From: Phytophthora sp. 'mugwort'
Taxonomy: Eukaryota; Oomycota; Peronosporomycetes; Peronosporales; Peronosporaceae
NCBI GenBank assembly: GCA_033558025.1
Contig: JAUCEF010000013.1
Coordinates: forward strand, 4,581,001-4,645,000
Reading direction: 5' to 3'
Length of the DNA: 64,000 bases
Shown: positions 42,801 through 52,615 of the stretch, one piece after another
How positions within the stretch are numbered: position 1 is the stretch's first letter
Layout: each line of letters begins with the position of its first letter
Program-made: the position numbers and the translations under genes
The notes under the pieces: generated by a model
What the model was told of the DNA's origin: nothing
Database searches by the model: none
The model's input: the letters and a program-made list of their open reading frames with translations, nothing else

Positions 42801-45434
42801 CTTGACTGAGTGGGTCTGTCCAATACGATGTGCGCGAGCTTGCGCCTGGAGATCATTCTGAGGGTTCCAGTCACTATCAAAAATAATGACCGTGTCTGCA
42901 GCTGTTAAGTTCAAGCCCAACCCACCAGCTTTGGTCGACAGCAGCATCACAAACCGCTTATACTCGGGCTTTACGAACCGATCCACAGCCGCTTGCCGAT
43001 CATTGCCACGAATATTGCCATCCAAGCGTTCGTAGAGGTATCCACAGTAGCGAAGATAGTCTTCGATGATGTCCAGCACACGCACCATCTGACTAAAGAT
43101 CAGCACTTTGTGTCCTCCGTCGTTTAACCGTGGCAACAGCTTGTCGATCAGCACCATCTTCCCGCAACATTTCACCATCATTTCATGACGCTGTGCATCG
43201 GTCGTCAATCCTTCATTGAGAATTTCTTCGACGCCATTATTCAGATACGGATGATTACAACATTTGCGGAGTTCCATCATGACATTCATCAGATTGGGGA
43301 CATTGCGTGGGTTCCCACCACGGTTCAAGAACGACGTGTTTCTCTCGTAAATGGCACGATACCATTGCTTCTGAACCGGCGTGAGCTCCACCTCGACAAT
43401 CGTCTCTTCTTTCGGAGGTAAACTCTTCTCCACATCCTCCTTCACACGACGTAGAAGATACGGCTTGAGCATTTTGTGTAAGTCCGCTACTTGTTGAGCT
43501 TCATGAAGATCCCCAAACTTTTCGAGGAAATCCGACACACTTGGGAACGATTTGGCATCCAGAAAGTTCAATAACGCCCACAATTCTTCCGTCTTGTTTT
43601 GCAGAGGAGTTCCAGTGAGTAATACACAGTGATCACGACGCAGTGAGCGCATCTGCTCTACAAGACGCGACGATTGGTTCTTCAGTCGATGCGCTTCGTC
43701 AACCACAAGACAACGCCAGCGGATTTTAGAGAGCGCTCCAATGTCCTTAATTGCCACTTCGTACGTTGTCACGAGAATGTTAAAGCGAAAGGGTTTTTTC
43801 TTGTCAGGACGTAACTTTTCATCCAGATAATTGAATTCAAAGTCACGAATAATTTCTCGTGACGCGCCGTTTCCATGATACACGACACAGTTCATCGTGG
43901 TCCACATTTCACATTCATTTTGCCATTGCACGATCAGTGACAACGGAGCGACAATGAGAAATGGTCCACGGATTTTAATCTTGGGATCATCACGCAGAAG
44001 ATTCAGGAACGCAAGTGTCTGGATGGTCTTGCCCAGTCCCATTTCGTCGGCTAAAATACTCGGTCGTTCGTTATACCAATTCCAGAGCAACCAGTTGAGA
44101 CCTTCCAGTTGATACGCGCGCAATGAGAGCGACTGATCTTCACCGAATCGAGGAGATTCCTCCAATTTACGATATTCTCGAATAATCGGACGTGGTCGTG
44201 GCTTCCACACGTCCTCATCTGGGACGAGAATCGACGCCTTGTACTTGGCAAGAGCTGCATCGTCCTTGATATCACACGCACGCTCCCATGTGGCATCCGT
44301 GTAAGGCAGAACGCGCCATTTGATGTAATAACGCATGCCATCATCGACTGGAGCCTCGAGGAAGTTGGGGTCAGCAGACATCGGTTGATCTTTACGATGA
44401 GCAATAATCCGATGAATCTCGAGGTATTCTGGATTAAAATACTGAAGTTCATCCACTGCAAGAGCATCTTCATCCAAGACGCCTGTTTGACGATGAGGAT
44501 GTTGAAGACGATGCTGTTCCTTCTCATGGAAACGTTTCATCTTCTGCTTGTTTGTGAGTGGATCCAGCTCCAGAAGCACTTGCTTGGTCTCCCATGACGC
44601 GTGCATGTAGGCAAAGCCCTTCCATTTGATGAGATATTCTGTAATCGACGTCTTGGTCGGTCGATTGGCGAACAAATTGGCACTGGCCGAGTCAGTCACA
44701 GGTACAGACACTGGCTCTTCGAGCTCTCGTTGTCGCATGCCCATGATCTTGTCAATGACCATATTGGCCACAACGACTTGCTCTTGATCTGTCTTGGTCT
44801 CTTCTTTGAGTTGGCTCGTATCCAGTTGAAATTCCGCCTCGTCCGACTCACTACCGTCCTCATCTTTCTTGTGTTTCTTGTATGTCTTTTCGTCGTCGGA
44901 GCTGCCAATATCCTCGTCCGAGTTGGGCACGTGATATGACTTTCTCTTCTTGTTAACTGCGCGTTTGCTATGACGACGCTCGTCCTGTAGCGCTAGCGCT
45001 AGCGCGCGGGACTTGTCGTCATTGTCCGGCTCCTTACTCGTATGTTTCTTCTTGTGCATGACGCGACGCGCGTGGCAACGTTCACACTCGCGTGTGCGAC
45101 GGTCGCGGTTCGGGTGTTGGCATGTGGCGCAGATCCAGGGCTTCTTGACGGGCTTAGCGGCCGCAAATTGCTGCTTGCGCTTGTGTTTGGCCTGACGGTT
45201 GGCCACCCGCGTGTTACAGGCCGTCATCTTGCTGAAGTCGTCGTCAGGCTTCTCACATAGCGGACAGATGTACGCGTCTAGCGCCTCAAGCTCCTCCTGA
45301 GTCAGGAGAAGGCCACAGCAACTCGGATGGACCCATCCGTTGCAGCCGCCCGAGCCGCGGATGCACTCGATCATGATGCCGGTGCTGTCTGTCTGCTGAC
45401 ACACACAGTACGGCGTGGGGTCGGGTGTAGCCAT
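39807..45434 (-). CDS. CHD-type chromatin remodeller (PHD, zinc finger, chromo, SNF2)
   Basis: ATG 45434 gives 1875 residues; the open frame starts 9 codons earlier at a GTG. Domains in order are a PHD finger (about 10-66, YCVCQQTDSTGIMIEC through YICPLC), then a RanBP2-type-like finger (WICATCQHPNRDRRTRECER, about 99-125). Two chromodomains follow (TEYLIKWKGFAYMHASWE; YYIKWRVLPYTDATWERA). The SNF2 ATPase has Walker A DEMGLGKT (463-470), DEAH (579-582) and a helicase C half with FSQMVRVLDIIEDYL and STKAGGLGLNLTAAD. An acidic, K/E-rich linker leads to a SANT-like region (about 1070-1130) and a long C-terminal region without a named domain. It would slide or space nucleosomes using ATP. No intron is evident. 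It converges on the NHL/EGF gene with 94 bp between stops. Confidence 0.95.
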   Translation of the reverse strand: MATPDPTPYCVCQQTDSTGIMIECIRGSGGCNGWVHPSCCGLLLTQEELEALDAYICPLCEKPDDDFSKMTACNTRVANRQAKHKRKQQFAAAKPVKKPWICATCQHPNRDRRTRECERCHARRVMHKKKHTSKEPDNDDKSRALALALQDERRHSKRAVNKKRKSYHVPNSDEDIGSSDDEKTYKKHKKDEDGSESDEAEFQLDTSQLKEETKTDQEQVVVANMVIDKIMGMRQRELEEPVSVPVTDSASANLFANRPTKTSITEYLIKWKGFAYMHASWETKQVLLELDPLTNKQKMKRFHEKEQHRLQHPHRQTGVLDEDALAVDELQYFNPEYLEIHRIIAHRKDQPMSADPNFLEAPVDDGMRYYIKWRVLPYTDATWERACDIKDDAALAKYKASILVPDEDVWKPRPRPIIREYRKLEESPRFGEDQSLSLRAYQLEGLNWLLWNWYNERPSILADEMGLGKTIQTLAFLNLLRDDPKIKIRGPFLIVAPLSLIVQWQNECEMWTTMNCVVYHGNGASREIIRDFEFNYLDEKLRPDKKKPFRFNILVTTYEVAIKDIGALSKIRWRCLVVDEAHRLKNQSSRLVEQMRSLRRDHCVLLTGTPLQNKTEELWALLNFLDAKSFPSVSDFLEKFGDLHEAQQVADLHKMLKPYLLRRVKEDVEKSLPPKEETIVEVELTPVQKQWYRAIYERNTSFLNRGGNPRNVPNLMNVMMELRKCCNHPYLNNGVEEILNEGLTTDAQRHEMMVKCCGKMVLIDKLLPRLNDGGHKVLIFSQMVRVLDIIEDYLRYCGYLYERLDGNIRGNDRQAAVDRFVKPEYKRFVMLLSTKAGGLGLNLTAADTVIIFDSDWNPQNDLQAQARAHRIGQTHSVKIYRLITRKTYEMHMFHKASLKLGLDKAVLTHMRRENEEEGGKKRNKSSKAEESKEIDELLKRGAYDVFRDDDSAGEQFCALDIDQILQRSSQVVQYTEQAQSSFSKASFVSATTSDDVDLDDPDFWKKAVGLTEPDPVEAEDLLPQQRKRTRVARFGDGGSFSDGTISDDEYEQEKREKEKEERERLEEKTAPREWTQNGRDRLQRALMHYGFGRWEIIRSQSGGSRSVKEVERFARGFIYVSGLACDERKDDSTFVRASIHAATFAQKENLIDEEELSPVLKEEDFVLKSKQGGGRRVLVRLDMLQRLQQLISTACDICDELYKNDEENSKPRPNSTDSIDERAGYYGVDKLVPHIDLVDVGERPAWTQITPWWNEDADRNLLMGVFLHGYGRCAQILADPRLYFARLEKAARDQVEANNGGSFSQMNAAPSSVTTVKKESTTSAEEGDDVDMSDVDSESASSSMNDDNFSKNNGSATQVKTEAGMTGGSDMTAVNSFKQPEVQHMNRLLGWLLSAEEIKRRHEKERFKKERVAMEQRRQVAQEMRARTLTLRRLELKAMQLAQVDILRHMAVLHNARQLPDPTVAPASQHRMKITDWTKEERRSFAYMMALHGAPRILAKRAVIAPDGRATPSMLPFVTEQAREFMWETDSISWRNIVEWGNLNKTATSARVFYETKFAPKCREVARMRADPLGSDQRAVALGDLIGIEFVDAYEGVLAHGLKARNTAWVTMRRTQLLEDVLDILSTKRGALETYLKSGQQSFVTEMPVWWCPWIHDLGVFYGMARYGVYGWERIMLDRQLPFHRQAREHHIRTVFLEGTPTFRPLYRHHFKSSAAINDWFMRVMNEFPSLSILERKVETICAAVFMEFGRTAERYVEPEDRRPFSLSPPGNCLEELILSRVKHEEELLPSIEPVPATEGGSSGPPGELAAFLSESQSRRDAYLRAVEASNAISSLSVSAVASEAPPVAVKDQPEDEDEQRQQTLSQVPVQMLVS

Positions 45435-46384
45435 GGCGGGCGTGTGGCGGAGGAGGGGCACAGGGGGTCGTTCAGTCGGTGCGGCTTCTTGAGGGGGCTG
45501 GAAAGTGTCGCTCTACGCGCCTAAACTGCCCGAGGGTTCTCCAATCCTTCCCCACCATTTGCTCCGCATACACGAGCGGAGTCAAAATGAGGTGTACCGA
45601 AGAAGTGGTACAGCTTAGAATATCGACTACGAACCTACCCCCAGGATCGGACACAGCGAATAGGTTAGACATACAAGTTATTAAGTTCCAACAAATATTT
45701 GGACTAAATCTGACCGATGCCGGTGTTTAGCAAATATAGCCGTCGTCGCTCCAGTAGCTTAGTACTTCATTGTCCAGGGAATTGACCTCGGGCGAATAAA
45801 TCGCGACACGAAGCCGCGTTGCAACCGGACCACTGCGGTATCGGCGAGCCCGAACTTTTAGTCTTCACGTTAATTACCAAATTGAAGGGAATAAACGCGC
45901 AAATATTTCGTTCCATGGATATTCTCTGCTCTCTCAAAAACTCGTAGCATCCAGTCAATGTCTGTATACGTCCGACATGGGGAGACTAGCACGAAGTCGT
46001 CATTATTCCTTGATGTAAAAAGACCCATGTCGATGTTTGGCTCTGCTGGAAATGCCGTCACCCGACGAATGCGGAGCTCTGATCGGGATTTCGTTTCCAG
46101 CGATTTCGTCCACTGTACAAGATGAACCTTGCGAAGCATTTGTCGGGAGGACTTCTAAAATATTATCAAAGGGCTATTTGGCCGGTTGCGGCAACGCATG
46201 GAAAGCGACTTGGTTCGCCATGAAGAGTGATGACTCGAAAGGTGTGGCTAGACATGCGATAATCTGGCCGAATAATACGACTGACTCAAACATTTAAATG
46301 TATTGACAACGAGCGAGATATTATCGATTTCACACAGTTACAAAGAGAGAAAGCAAACACTATCGGTACTGAAACTCAGCTCCT
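45435..46384. other. Intergenic region 5' of the CHD gene
   Basis: It contains the presumed CHD promoter (GC-rich just upstream, then AT-rich). A minus-strand open frame at 45870-46139 reads fairly protein-like but has no motif I recognise, and no support beyond length. Confidence 0.35.
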
Positions 46385-48126
46385 CTAGATGGCGTAACCT
46401 TCGCCGAAGTCCTCCTTCATGATTGTTTGCAGCCGAAACATGACCATCGGGGCCCCAGGTCGAGTTTCCGGGTCCAGAGCGATGCATTCCTCTGCCAATT
46501 CCACAATGGAGTCTAGACAATTGGGCGAAAACGCGACCTGCAAATCGCCCGACGCCACCTTCTGGAGGAGCATTGTGTCCGGCGGCAGCTTCATGCCCGT
46601 CACTGGATCGATCCTGGCGTGAGTGTATGGCAGAGTATGCAAATCCAACTCGGACAAAAGTACATCGAAAGAGAAATGTCGGCTTTCTCGGAGTACCGTT
46701 CCGCCATCATCACTTTCGGAGGCCATCAACAGCATCGTGCCGATACCTGCAGTGATCGTGTGCTCCTGCTGCTCCTTCGAGGCGCAAAAGTCTGTGATCT
46801 TCGCGTCCAGATCCTCCATTAACAGCATGTTCTTGGACTTCAAATCGCGGTGAATCACAACTGGAGAGAGCGAATGGAGGTAGGTCAGCGCTTGGGCGAT
46901 GTGAGACGCAATGTGGATTTTGTCGTCCTCAAAGCCTTGAGGGTGTTTTTTCGCTTCGTATTCTTTCAGCATAATACGGAGATCTCCGCCCTTCATCAGT
47001 TCCGATACGACACAGAGATCGGTAAGGGACCCCCAAGCCACACTGACGAACCTCACGATGCGAGGGTGGTCCAGACGTGCCATCAGTTTAGCTTCAGCCA
47101 GAAAGCGTTCACTTTTTTTCAGATCTTTCCATTTCTGAAAACAGCATTTTTTTTTTGGCGACATCTTGGTTGTTATACTTGCCACAATAGACCTCTCCAA
47201 ATCCGCCACGAGAGATTACAGCTCAGTTATCACTTGATCCCGAGGAATGCGGGTGGCAATAATGGCATCGTCGTTCCAGAGTTCGGATCCATTGGAGGAT
47301 GGTTCCGAACCATCAGCGGGGCCACCAAAAAAAAAAACTGACCAACTGTTCTTTGAGTTAGTGCGAATCAATATTCTCGCGTCTGTTATTTCTTCTCCAA
47401 AGACACCATCCAAACGCAATAACCAATAAGATTACGAATATAACACCATTATAGCTGCGATAGCACTGGACGATTTGGGTAAACCCGACGAATTAATGGT
47501 TGTCGGAACTGAGCTGGAACTTCCATCCACGCTGCTTGAGATATCAATCGTAGGATCTGAGCTGAAACTGGAACTTCCATTAAGGGAAGCAGCTGTGTCG
47601 TAGAAAATAAACCCACCGGGGATGCTGCCGAAAACTTTTCAAGTATGTCTGTTGACATCTGCGATGGGAATTACAAATTCAAAGTAGTTTTCTCCAGTCG
47701 ATCCAGGACAGAAATGCTCAGTTGTAGTTGTGCCCATATTTCGTTTCCATGTTAGTGTCTCATTCAAGATCGAAATGATTGCGCTCCGGACGGGTGTGAA
47801 GCCATCGTACAGTCCTTCGCATTCATCTGTGACCTGTACGCAGCAGTATTTTCGTAGTCCGTGCAGTCGCCATCATTGTAGTAATCGTACGCCATGTAAG
47901 CCTTAACACCGAAAATCACATCGAGATCTCCTATACGACCATCGTAACAGCTCTCGCTCACGTAACCAGCCGAAACATCGTTCGAATCGTTCTTGACGAC
48001 ACATTGAGAGCTCTCGACTTGCGACTCGCAGGCATTTCGCCTAGTAGCAAAAACACCCGTGGATTGGCCATCGCAAACGGAATTGTCGTAGTAACTCCAA
48101 AGCGATGCATCCCGATATAACTTCAA
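46385..48126 (-). pseudogene. TKL receptor-like protein kinase, broken
   Basis: The layout is ectodomain, membrane segment and kinase. The ectodomain remnant (48126-47764) is Cys/Tyr/Asp-rich (for example CDGQSTGVFATRRNACESQ), followed by a Ser-rich stretch in other frames. A membrane helix, GVIFVILLVIAFGWCLW, is readable at about 47455-47400. The kinase has FLAEAKLMARLDHPRIVRFV, ALTYLHSLSPVVIHRDLKSK (HRD intact), then DFC in place of DFG at 46792-46784, and SELDLHTLPYTHARID. The Gly-rich loop (SRGGFGEVYCGKY, about 47215-47170) lies in a different frame from its surroundings. Oomycetes have many such TKL kinases. Two N-lobe frameshifts, DFG loss and ectodomain breaks make it a pseudogene. Confidence 0.72.
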
Positions 48127-48413
48127 GCTTGAACACCTCCGTTTTCAACTTGTCGGCTAGAATTGTCGTTGGTTATCGCTACTGTTTTCGGAAAATGAAC
48201 ACGGGTAGCACCAAGTTTTCTGAGGAAAAAATAAATAAATCACAAGCTGCGATTCCTATAGTCTGCATAGTTGTCAGAAATATATTTCGTGTCAGTGTCT
48301 ACCGGCATTTTAGAGCTTTACAACCGGAAGGTTCTGTCGCTATTGGAAGCAAGGTCGGTTGTTAACCCATAGATGCATATATAAGACGAGGAGCCCTTAC
48401 AGTTATTAACTCT

Positions 48414-48456
48414 TCCCTTCCTCGGCAGTTACGAATCGTAACTGCCGAGGAAGGGA
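48414..48456. repeat. Perfect 43-bp palindrome (21-bp arms, 1-nt centre)
   Basis: The left arm (48414-48434) starts TCCCTTCCTCGGC and ends GTTACGA. A single A at 48435 separates it from its exact complement (48436-48456). It could be two abutting transposon ends, a foldback structure or an assembly or replication artefact. It is bordered by TTAA on the left (48407-48410). Confidence 0.8.
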
Positions 48457-48951
48457 GCCGTAACCTACGAGACTACAGCGGTCGATTCGGTGCCTGACTC
48501 TTTCGCTCCTTGAATACCACTTCTTCATTCTCTCAACATGATGGTGCCACCACTGGTGAAACTTCAGCATCATACTCGTTTTCGCAATTGTCGCTGGTGA
48601 CTGGGTGCGTAGAAGAATTGTCGTAGTCGCCTTCGTGATCTTGGAGTCAGTCGTGCGCTCGGCGCTGACGAGTGGCTCGTAACCAATGTCACATCCATCG
48701 TTGCACATATCTTCCACGAACTCGATTAAATTACTAAATTAAGTCTTCGTCGCGGCCGCACGATTGGGCATTAAATACGAACGTGTGGTGCACACCAACA
48801 TTTTCCGAATCAAGACTGCAGTACCGTATTTCCCCTGTCAGAAGCGCCGCTTTGTCAAAAGCGTCAGTTAGTTTAAGCCAATGGTGAAGCTGCATATTTT
48901 TCTCAGAAGCGTCACCTGTAATATTTGGTAATTTACTGGCGGTTTTGAGAG
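48457..48951. other. Stretch without a supported gene
   Basis: A minus-strand open frame at 48406-48717 (about 100 residues, with WWHHHVERMKKWYSRSERVR) has some protein character but no motif I can assign; it reads into the palindrome at its end. The rest shows nothing recognisable. Confidence 0.3.
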
Positions 48952-50090
48952 GTGAAAGGTGAAATGACTGGCAGCAGAATAGTTGGACTCTATAGTGCAA
49001 CAGCAATACTTACCGTTGGAGTAACGACGACAAGACCTCACATTAAGAGCGTGGGCCGCATACCCAATCGGTTTCTGAGAAAGGTGGTGACCTATGAGAC
49101 GAAACGAAGATGCATTGCCAGGTATGAGCAAAATAAAGATCTCACTGCTGCTATTTTCGTTGTATTTGGCCCCCAAAACCCCAGCAAACTTCGATACATG
49201 AAAAACCAAGTTCGAAAGTGGTTGGCTAATAAGCGCTATATCTACGAGCAGTGCGCACGAGGCGAGGAGCGCACTTTCCATACCGTCCCCGAGGATTGGC
49301 GACGGTGCTGACCCCAGTTCTAAACTCGGGATTGTGGCTTGGGTCAACTCTTTGCGGCGCGATGGAATTCCTGCCTCTCTTGCAATGCGCAAAAGCGCTG
49401 GGGGTGGCGATCTGTTAATTTCGCGCGAAAATTTGTGCTTCGGGAATGGGCGAAGAAGTTTATGCGCCGACATCGCCTTTCGATCCAAGCATGCCCAAAG
49501 CAAGTCCTGAGCACGCCAAATGATGCCAGAGAGGCAGCGCGCGCATTCACCGCAACTGTCCGACAAGCCATTGTTGAAAACGGTGTAAAACAAAATTACA
49601 ATGGGGATCAAACAGGTACAATATGTACTTGTGTATGGTGCAGTTACAGTGACATTACTGCTAACGTTTTCTGTAGCTGTTTTTTTTAGTATTTGCCCCG
49701 TAGAACAATTTCCCGTCGCAGTTCGAAAACTGTATGGGTTAAATGTGATGGGAAAGTGAAGGAGCTAGTGGCGGCCATGATCCTAGCCGATTCAACCGGT
49801 GTGAAGTACCACCCCTTCTTAGTTTCAAAGCAAGCCGTCAATGCGCCCTGCAGTTGAAGTTGAAAACAAGGCCAAGCAAAATGGCTCCGGACGTACACTA
49901 TGGGCTGAAGTGAGGCCGCTACACGAGTGAACATCGCCATATATATGGTAACACCACATCGTGTTGAACGGCGGAAATGTCGATCAAGTTTCTCAGTTTT
50001 AATTTGTGCTGACCGCGAGGCACCTGACGATCCGGTACTTCTTCTATGGGACGACTTCTCCGGTCACTGGACCGATAAAGTCGTCCAATA
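48952..50090 (+). pseudogene. pogo-like transposase relic (plus strand)
   Basis: The first frame (48952-49309) has RIPNRFLRKVVTYETKRRCI and MKNQVRKWLANKRYIYEQCA, resembling the helix-turn-helix N-terminus of pogo-type transposases. Further pieces in other frames run to about 49620. At about 49690-49830 comes VWVKCDGKVKELVAAMILAD and GVKYHPFLVSK. A PVLLLWDDFSGHWTDKVVQ piece is visible at about 50030-50090, which carries the second catalytic Asp. The reading then breaks at a repeat unit (50101). Many stops and shifts show it is long dead. Confidence 0.55.
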
Positions 50091-50100
50091 TAGCTAAGCT

Positions 50101-50371
50101 TACACACCATATAGCATATGGCACGTTTCAGCGCGGTCCGCCGCCTGGCGGCCGAGGAATCGCCACTCGACCACTGCGCCTGGTCCATTCGAGACGATAA
50201 TCTACAGCATCAATAACACCGCATACCAAAATCCGTCGGAATTGGGGCTGTATTCCTGCAGCCTTAGGGATAGCTAGGCATACACACCATGCAGCACTGT
50301 GCCACGTTTCAGCGCGGTCCGCCGCCTGGCCGCCGAGGAATCGCCGCTACACCACTGCGTCCGGTCACTTG
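50101..50371 (+). repeat. Two direct ~90-bp repeats, 180 bp apart
   Basis: Copies at about 50101-50190 and 50281-50371 both begin TACACACCAT and share ACGTTTCAGCGCGGTCCGCC and CGAGGAATCGCC. They are GC-rich compared with their surroundings and contain a short palindrome, GCCGCCTGGCGGC, in copy 1. They interrupt the pogo-like coding relic at the point where the catalytic core should continue. Confidence 0.75.
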
Positions 50372-50543
50372 AGTGTTGCTGTGTTGGAACAGTGGGCATT
50401 TGTATCAGTACAACATGAGCTCGTATTCCGATTCAAGGCTACAGAGAGCTCCGGCTATAGTGGTCATCCTCAAATAGCTCTCTTATAGTTTTCTTGCAGC
50501 TATAATAGATAACCCATTAGGATACATACGAAAATACTATTTC

Positions 50544-51960
50544 TCATGAAAGCACGAGGCAATCGAATTCTGCCGCTTGGAGTTGATTGTCATAATCTGG
50601 TAGCTTCAACAATCTTCTGCACACTGGTGTCGAGCAATCCGTGTGCAAACATGTACACCTGCAGTTTGCGAGCCGCTTCAAGTGCCTCCCTGTGATAAAA
50701 TGTTTTTCCTCCTCCACGCCGCTGTCACTGCCTCTGCCACTTGATAATTTATCGCTTGTGTCGTCACTTGTCAGATTATTCACGGCGGCATCCTCGACCG
50801 TCACGTAGCTCGCTGCATCCTCAAAATGTAATCTAGATATTAGCTGGTCTAGATCTTTGAGATCTGTCTCCCTAGTAGGTTCGTTGTCATGCTCCACCTC
50901 GAGCTCATACTTTCCGGACACAAATTCTAGTGTGCCGCCAACAATGTCGAATCGTCGCTTCCGAAACTGTGACCCACGCATCCACGACAAATTCAAACAT
51001 CAACAGATCTAATCGCTTTCAGGTCCAATCACCCACTCGACAAACATCTTCTTGTACTTCAGCTTGAATTTCGAATTATACCGGTGTCCATTGGCTGTAG
51101 GTGTGATGTAGTATTTGTTTTTGGCAAGAAGTGAATATGAACATTATTTAGCTCCATGTCGGCATGACCAGGTGCATTGCCGCACAGTAAGAGAATTTTC
51201 CGTCCATGCATCCTTAAATGCTTAGAGCCCACATCCATGTAAAAAAAGCTTGAGCCGTCATCCACCCTTTTGACAAAATACTCCATGGGAATTGCACCAA
51301 TGGTTCACACCTCGAAAGCAACGCGGTTTCGCAGCTTTGTTGATTACGATAGGCTTCAATTTTTCAGTCCCAGTAAGGTTGCAGCACAAAAACCGATACT
51401 GATTCTAGCCTTATCCTTCTTTTACCTGCAACCGATTTAGTTGCTAGCGTCTGGTTGGGTAGCATGCGATAAAGCTGTTTCATCCATATTAAAAATGGCC
51501 TGGGGTGGTGTATCGGTCAAGAAACTCCATTAATTCAAGGCGCTCTGTCCAAAGTTGGTAATATCCACCGAGCCGGCCTCCCCGTGCATTTTTGTGCAGC
51601 GTCACGCCATGACGGACCTTGAAACGCTGAATCCAGGACAGCGTAATAGCCTCCTCCCAACGAGTTCGTTCGCTTTCGTTCGCAAAACCTCGTCAGAAAG
51701 AATAACCTTCGTTTCTTGAGCATGCACGAATGCCATAAGTTCGATCTCGAATAGAAGCGTGACGAGGTTTGGGTTTCTTTTTCATGTTGCCGCTGGACGT
51801 GCTGTCGAGGAGTTGTTAACAATTTTACCCACCGCCGAAAGACCGATGTTTTATTGAAGTACACTGTAACCCATGCTGTAGGTCAACGTGCTTGAGACTG
51901 GGGTTCGCTAGGCGATACCGACGGAGCTCATTCTTTTCGTAGATAGTGAGGTGTTGTCGC
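50544..51960 (-). pseudogene. Tigger/jerky-like transposase relic (minus strand)
   Basis: Order along the minus strand: N-terminal pieces at about 51860-51540 (EEAITLSWIQRFK-like and GVTLHKNARG-like in different frames); IFNMDETALSHATQPDAS near 51490-51450 (first Asp); MHGRKILLLCGNAPGHADME at about 51210-51150, where the second catalytic Asp position reads Gly. LPKTNTTSHLQPMDTGIIR (third Asp) is at about 51130-51070, and a long acidic C-terminus at 50996-50544. Stops and shifts separate them, and the D-to-G change shows catalytic loss. No terminal repeats were found. Confidence 0.65.
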
Positions 51961-52297
51961 GACGAAACCATTGCTTTGGTGTTGGTCGTGTTTCAAAGTG
52001 AGCCGCATATATATTATTATTTTTCCCTCTTACAACATGATTAAGGATTGGTGAGCAAGCTCTCTTACACTCTTACAGCCTTATAGCCTGTTTGTCCTGT
52101 TTTTACTATTGCAGAAGATTTGGAATCCAACTCATAGCTCTTATATTCGAATTCCTCTTGTACCAGACGCTCCTACAGCCGGCGTTTTCTGAACTGAAAT
52201 TGATCTCACCGTCAGCACTATACCGGTAAGCGGGCATTTCATTCGGGAGCAAACTTTCCCTGCTAAATCAAATATTTGACGGAAAGAATTTAACTTT

Positions 52298-52615
52298 ATG
52301 GATATTAAATTTGGCTCGCAACCGTGCCGCGACCAAGCAAAGACCAAACAGCAGAGACCAGAGGAAGCACCAGCAGTGTCTCGAGCCAGAAGCTGGAGCA
52401 GTGCCACAAAGATCAAGCCCAGCAGCAATTCCGCGACAAGAACATCGATGCACTCTAATGGAGGGTTCAATATTCAGGGTCGTCGCCCTTCAGAGTCACC
52501 ACCAGCAACAAGGTCGTCGCCCTTCAGAGTCGCAGCCGGCAGTAGAGTCATCTCCAAGCGCGAAGGTCCCTGGCATACAGTTTATCAAATCCGGTGGCTA
52601 GCCACCAATGCTTAA
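52298..52615 (+). CDS. Short repeated-family ORF of unknown function
   Basis: This 105-residue ATG frame begins MDIKFGSQPCRDQAKTKQQR and is rich in S, R, K and Q. A diverged inverted copy lies at 57309-57024, where the same product is readable after a frameshift (PCRDHAKTKQQRPE, then TKIKFSSNSATRASLHANGG). The shared DNA continues upstream of the ATG as TTGACGGAAA and TTTATGGATATTAAATTT. Conservation between copies is suggestive of a repeat-borne gene. I do not recognise the family, and it could equally be non-coding repeat DNA. Confidence 0.35.
   Translation: MDIKFGSQPCRDQAKTKQQRPEEAPAVSRARSWSSATKIKPSSNSATRTSMHSNGGFNIQGRRPSESPPATRSSPFRVAAGSRVISKREGPWHTVYQIRWLATNA

Noticed and set aside
45870..46139. 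89-residue minus-strand frame upstream of the CHD gene
   Set aside because: Protein-like composition but no motif, no neighbouring exons and no repeat match; not enough support for a gene.
48406..48717. About 100-residue minus-strand frame ending in the palindrome
   Set aside because: I considered a piggyBac-type relic because of the nearby TTAA, but no catalytic or Cys-rich motif is present.
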